Positions 59,190 to 64,000 of a stretch of DNA of 64,000 nt are shown here, piece by piece (the stretch's first letter is position 1; each line of letters starts with the position of its first letter). The position numbers and the translations under genes were made by a program. The notes under the pieces were generated by a model. It did not search any database and was not told the DNA's origin. It was given only the letters and a program-made list of their open reading frames with translations. Source of the DNA: CBDBCU01 sp965203435 (GTDB lineage: Bacteria > Chloroflexota > Dehalococcoidia > Lucifugimonadales > UBA3495); the NCBI GenBank assembly GCA_965203435.1, contig CBDBCU010000005.1, positions 372,001 through 436,000 on the forward strand, in the 5' to 3' direction.

Positions 59190-60836
59190 CTACTTATGGT
59201 CAAGCCAGACATAGCGGAGTTTGGGAATAGTCATCGGCAGCAGCAGGTAATCCTGGACATAGGGTTTGGTCAGGAACCACCAATCCACATTGTTCCACAA
59301 CAGCACCCAGGGGACATCGTCCAGAATCATCTGCTCAATTTCCTGATACAGCGCAAAGCGGGATTCCTGGTCGCGCAGTATCCGGGCTTGCTCCAGCCGG
59401 GCGTCCACTTGTAGATTACTGTAGTTGGAACGATTGTCATCGCTTTCACTGTGGAACAGCAAATCCAGAAAATTCTGCGGGTCCGGGTAGTCCGCCCCCC
59501 AAGCCAAAGAATACATCTGCAACCGATGGTCGTTCACCTCCCGCAGAAAGTCGGCCCATTCGGTTTGCCGGATTTCCACCTCGATACCCAATTCCCATTC
59601 CCAGGAATTGACGATTTCCTCCAGCCCCTGTGGAATAGCCGCGCCGGGAGTGCCGGTAATGTCTAAGGTCAGCTGGGGCAGGTTAGCCGGGTCGTTGCCG
59701 TACTTGGATTGAGCCAGCAACTGCCGGGCCAAAGTCGGGTTGTAAGGATAGGGATTCAAATCCCGGTTGTAGGCCGGAAAGCCGGGCGGGAGGATGCTGT
59801 TAGCCGGGCGCACCGCACCTTCGTAGGCAACTTCGGCAATCTTGTTCCGGTCAATTGCCAAGTTCAGGGCCTTGCGGAAATTCTTATCATCCAACGGCGG
59901 TTGGGCCTCGTTCAGCCCGATATAGCTGACGTTGAACCAAGGCGGATAGGGTTTGACCTCCCGGAACAGGGGTCCGTTCGGGTCAAGGGCCCGTCCCAAG
60001 TTATCCAACCCTATGCCGGCTACATCAATTTCACTGCTCTCGTAGAGAGCCATCGACTCCTCCCCAACCATCGACTCCTCCCCGGTGAGAATCATTTCCA
60101 CTTCATCCAAGTGGGGCGGGCCAAGATGATAGTATTCGTTGCGGGCCAGACGCAACACTTTGCCGCTCTGGTATTCGCCCAAGCGGAAAGGCCCGGTGCC
60201 GTTGGGTTCTCGAGTCCAATGCCGGCTGCTATCCACATTATCCCGGTCGAGGACAAAGCCGGTGGGATAGGTCAGCTTGGACAGGAAATAGGCTTTGGGG
60301 TCGTCTATGGTGAACTCCACAGTCCGGTCGTCAATGACCCGGACGCCGGAAACTTCCCCGCTTTCACTGGAAAGTTTGTTAGCGACGCCGACCACATCTC
60401 CCAAATACTGGTCAACTACCGGAGAACGGGTATCCGGGTCGGCCACCCGTTCCATTGACCATTTTACATCCCAAGCGCCGACCAGATTGCCATCGTGAAA
60501 GCGAGCATCCGGGCGCAGATGGAAAGTATAGACGGTGCCGTCGTCGTTCAACTCCCACCGTTCCGCCAAATCCGGAGCGACCGAAAAGCTAAAGGGGTCG
60601 ATGGTAACTAATCCCCCGAACACCTCACTTACCATCTGCCGGGAGCGGACACCCACCGCCAAATGAGGGTCCAAAGTCGTCGGGTCAGTAAAGAGCAAAC
60701 GCAGGATGCCACCATCAGTAGCAGTGCCTTTGCCGCTGTTGGCGGAACGGACACCTTCCGGCTGCTGACAACCGACCATCCCGGCTAAGGCCAGTGCCAG
60801 CAAGCCGACCAATATAAACCCGTTGCGCCGTGGCAT
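59190..60836 (-). CDS. ABC-type solute-binding lipoprotein (SBP family 5)
   Basis: 548 residues. Signal peptide LVGLLALALAGMVGC (Cys23). Binding-domain motifs LRLLFTDPTTLDPHLAVGVRSRQMVSEVFGGLV, PDLAERWELNDDGTVYTFHLRPDARFHDG and GTGPFRLGEYQSGKVLRLARNEYYH. It is a third orphan binding protein without permease genes. The gene is flanked by a pair of directly repeated promoter-plus-palindrome blocks, as if it had been inserted upstream of the next gene. Confidence 0.9.
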   Translation of the reverse strand: MPRRNGFILVGLLALALAGMVGCQQPEGVRSANSGKGTATDGGILRLLFTDPTTLDPHLAVGVRSRQMVSEVFGGLVTIDPFSFSVAPDLAERWELNDDGTVYTFHLRPDARFHDGNLVGAWDVKWSMERVADPDTRSPVVDQYLGDVVGVANKLSSESGEVSGVRVIDDRTVEFTIDDPKAYFLSKLTYPTGFVLDRDNVDSSRHWTREPNGTGPFRLGEYQSGKVLRLARNEYYHLGPPHLDEVEMILTGEESMVGEESMALYESSEIDVAGIGLDNLGRALDPNGPLFREVKPYPPWFNVSYIGLNEAQPPLDDKNFRKALNLAIDRNKIAEVAYEGAVRPANSILPPGFPAYNRDLNPYPYNPTLARQLLAQSKYGNDPANLPQLTLDITGTPGAAIPQGLEEIVNSWEWELGIEVEIRQTEWADFLREVNDHRLQMYSLAWGADYPDPQNFLDLLFHSESDDNRSNYSNLQVDARLEQARILRDQESRFALYQEIEQMILDDVPWVLLWNNVDWWFLTKPYVQDYLLLPMTIPKLRYVWLDHK

Positions 60837-60917
60837 AATTAACCCGCTCCTACCGGCGAAAGTGCAACTGAATCCCGTTCATCCGGCAACGCTGTTCAGG
60901 AGGAACGGAAAAGAGTA

Positions 60918-60939
60918 TATACTAAACTCAAGACTTGAT
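60918..60939 (+). promoter_or_regulatory. Promoter and palindrome upstream of a methylase-like gene
   Basis: TATACT (60918-60923), then CTCAAGACTTGAT (60927-60939) over the expected start of transcription. Compare the copy at 59100-59121. A weak TTCAGG could be the -35. Confidence 0.6.
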
Positions 60940-60991
60940 GCAAACCCGCCAGCGGCAACAGGTCCAAGCGGTTTAAGGGAAAGATAAAGCT

Positions 60992-61837
60992 ATGCCCGCG
61001 CGGTTAGACCCGTTCTATACCAACCCGGATTTGGCCCGGCAGTATGCCGACCGGGTGATTGCCGCCTATGGCGCGGCGGTGGATTGCTTTGTGGAGCCGG
61101 CGGCCGGCCAGGGCGCTTTTGTCCATCCCCTGCGGCAAGCCGGAAAGCCGGTTATCGCCCTGGATCTTATCCCCCAAGGCGCGGATATTCGGCAAGGCGA
61201 TTTTCTGAAAGAGGACTTGTGGCCGGCCGCCGGCAAAATCGCCGTGGTGGGCAATCCCCCCTTTGGCAAAAACTCCTCTTTGGCCGTCAAGTTCTTTAAC
61301 CGGGCGGCGGCACGGGCCGACCTGATCGCTTTCATCCTGCCGCGCACCTTTCGGAAACATTCCATCCACCGCCGGCTGAATCCTTATTTTGCCTTGAAAG
61401 TGGATGAGGATGTGCCGGATTATGCCTTTGTCAAGGAGGGCAAGCCCTACGATGTGCCGTGCGCCTGGCAAGTCTGGGAATATCAGCAGCAGCCCCGGCC
61501 CGTGGCGGCTACGCCGGAGGTGTCCCACATTATCCGCTATGTGACGGATCCCCAGGACAGCGATTTTGCGATGCGCCGGGTCGGATTTTACGCCGGGCAG
61601 GTCAAAGCGCCGCCGGAATGGGATTTGCAAAGCCTGTCCCCCAGCGCCCACTACTTTATCCAAAGCGTCCGGCCCGACGCCCCAGAGCTATTGCGGGGCA
61701 TTGATTGGCGCGCCCTGTGCCAAGCCACCGCCGGCTCCCGTTCCCTGTCCAAGCACGAAATAGCCGTTAAACTGGCGGCGGCGGAAACGGATTCAAACAT
61801 GGATAGACAGGATAAACAGGATTATGTGTCTGTATAG
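60992..61837 (+). CDS. Putative N6-adenine DNA/RNA methyltransferase
   Basis: 281 residues. FYTNPDLARQYADRVIAAYG, the SAM motif VEPAAGQGAFVHPL, and the catalytic NPPFGKNSSLAVKFFNRA are those of a class I adenine methylase (NPPF type), here with no target-recognition domain visible. The last 15 residues (DSNMDRQDKQDYVSV) are encoded by a family-D repeat, so the natural C-terminus has probably been replaced. A promoter with a palindrome precedes it. Its role, whether as an orphan methylase or an RNA-modifying enzyme, is unclear. Confidence 0.75.
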   Translation: MPARLDPFYTNPDLARQYADRVIAAYGAAVDCFVEPAAGQGAFVHPLRQAGKPVIALDLIPQGADIRQGDFLKEDLWPAAGKIAVVGNPPFGKNSSLAVKFFNRAAARADLIAFILPRTFRKHSIHRRLNPYFALKVDEDVPDYAFVKEGKPYDVPCAWQVWEYQQQPRPVAATPEVSHIIRYVTDPQDSDFAMRRVGFYAGQVKAPPEWDLQSLSPSAHYFIQSVRPDAPELLRGIDWRALCQATAGSRSLSKHEIAVKLAAAETDSNMDRQDKQDYVSV

Positions 61838-61905
61838 AACGGTTTTGGCGGTCAACAACCGTTCCCAGCAGATATAAGAATCCTGTCTATCCTGTCTATC
61901 CATGT
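61789..61905. repeat. Family-D MITE overlapping the end of a gene
   Basis: Arms GGATTCAAACATGGATAGAC and AATCCTGTCTATCCTGTC with the interior GTATAGAACGGTTTTGGCGG, homologous to 17459-17633. The left arm provides the stop codon of the methylase-like gene. Confidence 0.88.
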
Positions 61906-61930
61906 TAATTAAAATTGCCCCGAAAACCGG

Positions 61931-61959
61931 TTGACAGACCCCGCAACCGGGTTTATACT
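61931..61959 (+). promoter_or_regulatory. Consensus promoter of the G10-tract gene
   Basis: TTGACA (61931-61936), 17-base spacer, TATACT (61954-61959), 45 bp before the ATG at 62005. Confidence 0.85.
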
Positions 61960-62004
61960 GGTCAGCAGTCCCAGACCCCTAACCTTAGCCGAGAGGAAAT
62001 TGCC

Positions 62005-62914
62005 ATGTCCCTACGCAATGCAGTGGTCGCCCTTGCCTTTCTAATGGCGTTTTTCGCAGGGGGGGGGGTATCCATCGGCCCAAGCCCGGGCCATCCCCTG
62101 GGACTGTTCCGACTGGCAAGCCTTTGCCCACGCCGACCGGACGACCGCTATCCTGGAATCCCTGGCCGAAAACCGGGGCAAGACCCTCTACTGCGGCGTC
62201 GACCAGTCGGATACTTTCAGCAAGGCCGAAACCTGGGCCGCCGGCAAAGACCGCAATGAACGGGATGACACCATCTATTCCGGGGAACGCGGCATTTTCC
62301 GGGGTTTCATCGCGGCGCAAGAGGGCTGGCTGACCGACGGGGAATCCGGCGTTACCGGGGTCAGCATTGACCGCATCTTTGAGTTTCCCCGGGAGGAGCG
62401 GCGGCGCACTAAGCGGGTCAAGCGGCTTAACATCAGCAGTCAATCGGACCGCGCCGTTAAAGAGTCCTGCTACAACGCCGCCACGAACCCCGGCGACCTG
62501 CTATGTTCGGCGATGGGCGCTGTGGGCTCCTCTACCGGGCAAGACGGCGCGGAACTAAGCGCCCGGAACAATCAGCTCGGCGTCGCCAGTGGCACTGCCA
62601 ACTGGGGCTTTGGCACCGCGCGTATCGATTGGGAGGCCCACCGCGCCGACGCCTGGCAAGAACTGGCGGATACCGTGGCCGCCGCGGCTTGTCGGAAACG
62701 GGGATCCCGGTTCGTCAGCGCCGTTTTCGGCCCCGGCCACGACAACCGCAAAGGAACCGGCGCGTGGCAACAGGGGGACAACCTGGGCTGGTTTTACACC
62801 GAAAATCAGTGGACTGAGCTCGGGAATCCGGGAGCTGGACACGCCTACCAAGCCTGGCAAAGCCGTACTTGGACGGCCACCTGCAAGAAAACCGTCCGCC
62901 GCACCCGGAAGTAG
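62005..62914 (+). CDS. Secreted protein, out of frame at a G10 tract (probably phase-variable, OFF)
   Basis: The ATG at 62005 (GAGAGGAAA upstream, consensus promoter) begins the signal peptide SLRNAVVALAFLMAFFAGGG. At the run of ten G (62059-62068) the frame is lost. Removing one G joins it to a frame open to 62914: YPSAQARAIPWDCSDWQAF, LAENRGKTLYCGVDQSDTFSKAETW, SYN-like region CYNAATNPGDLLCSAMGAVG, ending in WTATCKKTVRRTRK. The joined product has a good cleavage site (AQA) and several cysteines, consistent with export. About 301 residues when ON. No family recognised. Confidence 0.78.
62059..62068. repeat. Homopolymeric tract of 10 G after the signal peptide codons
   Basis: Nine or twelve G would restore the reading frame; ten leaves it OFF in this sequence. 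Confidence 0.95.
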
Positions 62915-63057
62915 GGCGGCGTAATCGGGCGGTTGCCCTTTAGGAAACCCCTTTGCCGCCATTCCCCGCTTACGCGGGAAGGACGGTAGAGGAGTCACCG
63001 GAATCTCCATCCGCTCATCCTGAACCGGTTGCCGGAGGAACGGCGGCGCGGGCCGCC

Positions 63058-63696
63058 CTAATTCAGGGGATGGGCGCTGACCCATTGAAAGCGCAAATCG
63101 CTGGCCCAGCGGCCCTCGCTCCAATCCTCTCCGGCGGCCGCCGACTCGAAGCGGAGCATAACCAGTTGCCCGAGGCGGGCCGTGGTCGGCAGCAGCAAAT
63201 CCCGCAGGATTTCCTTGGCCAAGGCGGCGGCTCCGGCAAAGACCGGCTCCGGCAGATTGGCGTATTGCATCAGCGGCAGGCGGAGCGGAGGCATTTCCGG
63301 GTCAATTTCCGGCAAGGGCGGCAGGCCGTCAATCCGCGCCAGCCGTTCCCGCAGCTCCTGCCGCAGTAGATTGACCGGCCATTCCGGCGGCCGCCGGAAA
63401 ATTATGCCGGAGTTAAAGTCCAGATAAATCTGGCCGTCGCCGGCGGTCAATTCCCACGACGGCAGGGAGACATAATAGTGGCGGCGCAAAAAACTTTCCA
63501 CCGCCGCCGGCATTTCCGCCGCCACGGCCGCCGCCTGATCCTCCGGGCAGGAAAAGAAATCCACCAGCGGCAGATGTACCGGCTGCATTTCCGCCGCCCA
63601 GCAACCATACTGGCCGCAGAGGATTTGCCGGGCCTGATAAATCCGGGTCGTAAAACGGGAATTGGGAATTACCGACAGGCTGTAGCGGACGGACAT
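63058..63696 (-). CDS. Hypothetical protein, possibly 2H-phosphoesterase-like
   Basis: 212 residues from the ATG at 63696 (CGGAGG upstream). The pattern RYSLSVIPNSRFTTRIYQARQILCGQYG and MQPVHLPLVDFF resembles the first half of a 2H phosphoesterase/RNA-ligase-like fold (HxPx in place of HxTx), with a second related segment MPPLRLPLMQYANL where the His is missing. It is therefore either an inactive relative or a different family. No functional partner is evident. Confidence 0.5.
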   Translation of the reverse strand: MSVRYSLSVIPNSRFTTRIYQARQILCGQYGCWAAEMQPVHLPLVDFFSCPEDQAAAVAAEMPAAVESFLRRHYYVSLPSWELTAGDGQIYLDFNSGIIFRRPPEWPVNLLRQELRERLARIDGLPPLPEIDPEMPPLRLPLMQYANLPEPVFAGAAALAKEILRDLLLPTTARLGQLVMLRFESAAAGEDWSEGRWASDLRFQWVSAHPLN

Positions 63697-63861
63697 CAGC
63701 GGCCTCCGGGATTGGGGATTGGGATGGGATGGGCGGTTTTCCAACTACTATCCGGTTTCCGGCTGGGCAAAAAACCGCTGAACCGGATGATTGGAAAATC
63801 GCTGAAAATTATAGCGCCGGCAAGGAATAGCGGCAAGGGAGGCAAGGCGGCCCCCGCCGTG

Positions 63862-64000
63862 CTACCCCAACGGCTCGATCAGCACCGGGCCATAGGCCCG
63901 GGTCTCCAGCGTAATGCGGCTTTGCCAGAGCAGTTCCATCCCCAGCAACGGCTCCCCCTCCGACTCCGCAATCAGGATGTAACGTGGCGCGCCTTCCCAT
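63862..64000 (-). CDS. Clan AA aspartic protease, C-terminal part
   Basis: The minus-strand frame that enters at the window edge ends at the TAG at 63862. It reads YILIAESEGEPLLGMELLW and then SRITLETRAYGPVLIEPLG. LLGMELL followed by the R-x-T-L-E strand is the C-terminal signature of retropepsin-like clan AA aspartic proteases. The catalytic DTG lies beyond the window. An alternative minus-strand frame over the same bases is GC-rich shadow. Confidence 0.7.
   Translation of the reverse strand, partial: WEGAPRYILIAESEGEPLLGMELLWQSRITLETRAYGPVLIEPLG

Noticed and set aside
61915..62004. Upstream start for the G10-tract gene
   Set aside because: The promoter TTGACA-17-TATACT lies inside this segment.

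Overview
The window is GC-rich, gene-dense bacterial DNA. It most resembles a Chloroflexota chromosome (Dehalococcoidia/SAR202-like); this is inferred from gene content, since no rRNA or tRNA gene is present. The clues are solute-binding lipoproteins with a charged Val/Glu/Lys-repeat linker, paired MaoC-type dehydratases and SDRs, several flavin (LLM) oxidoreductases, a SufBCDSU operon, and many ATPTP-rich lipoproteins. Promoters are classical sigma70-like (TTGACA-17-TATAAT types).

Layout. 1-4.7 kb: end of a D12 adenine methylase, an LLM oxidoreductase, an orphan peptide-binding lipoprotein and a DinB-like protein. 4.9-7.7 kb: minus-strand array of six PaREP1/HEPN-like paralogues ending in RNase HI. 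7.8-15.3 kb: minus-strand SUF iron-sulfur operon (sufB-sufC-small Cys protein-sufD-sufS-sufU), with two WYE-PPP coiled-coil genes and a toxin-antitoxin pair lying between sufB and sufC; a strong promoter with a 10+10 bp palindrome lies upstream of sufB. 15.8-24.2 kb: SGNH hydrolase-like membrane protein, WYE-PPP genes, and a dehydratase/SDR operon containing more PaREP1-like genes. 24.4-40.2 kb: a defence-type island with two DUF1156 methylases, a PLD-SNF2 helicase, a HEPN-DUF499 ATPase, a HigA-like regulator and a GIY-YIG nuclease. The helicase/methylase/ATPase set recalls the Hma-type systems. 40.6-64 kb: further WYE-PPP and PaREP1 genes, two more solute-binding lipoproteins, MFS, Amt and EamA transporters, acyl-CoA dehydrogenase, NYN protein, polysaccharide deacetylase, hydroxyisobutyrate dehydrogenase-type enzyme, lipoproteins, a second methylase-like protein, and two genes with long homopolymer tracts (C20 and G10).

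Almost every intergenic gap holds copies of a few palindromic repeat families. REP-A is about 100 bp with terminal CCCGCGTAAGCGGG palindromes. REP-C is built on TCATCCTGAACTTGTTGAAGGATGA. IR-B is built on TCATTCCGAGCGTAGCCGAGG. Family D is built on the ATGGATAGACAGGAT motif. A TA-flanked MITE is also present, and one copy has landed inside a REP-A element.

The most interesting novelties are: a family of nine small coiled-coil proteins sharing a C-terminal W-Y-[EA]...PPP signature, often membrane-anchored; the enlarged Hma-like island with two methylases; the interrupted SUF operon with its palindromic operator; and two surface or secreted protein genes that look phase-variable, one OFF by one base in this sequence.
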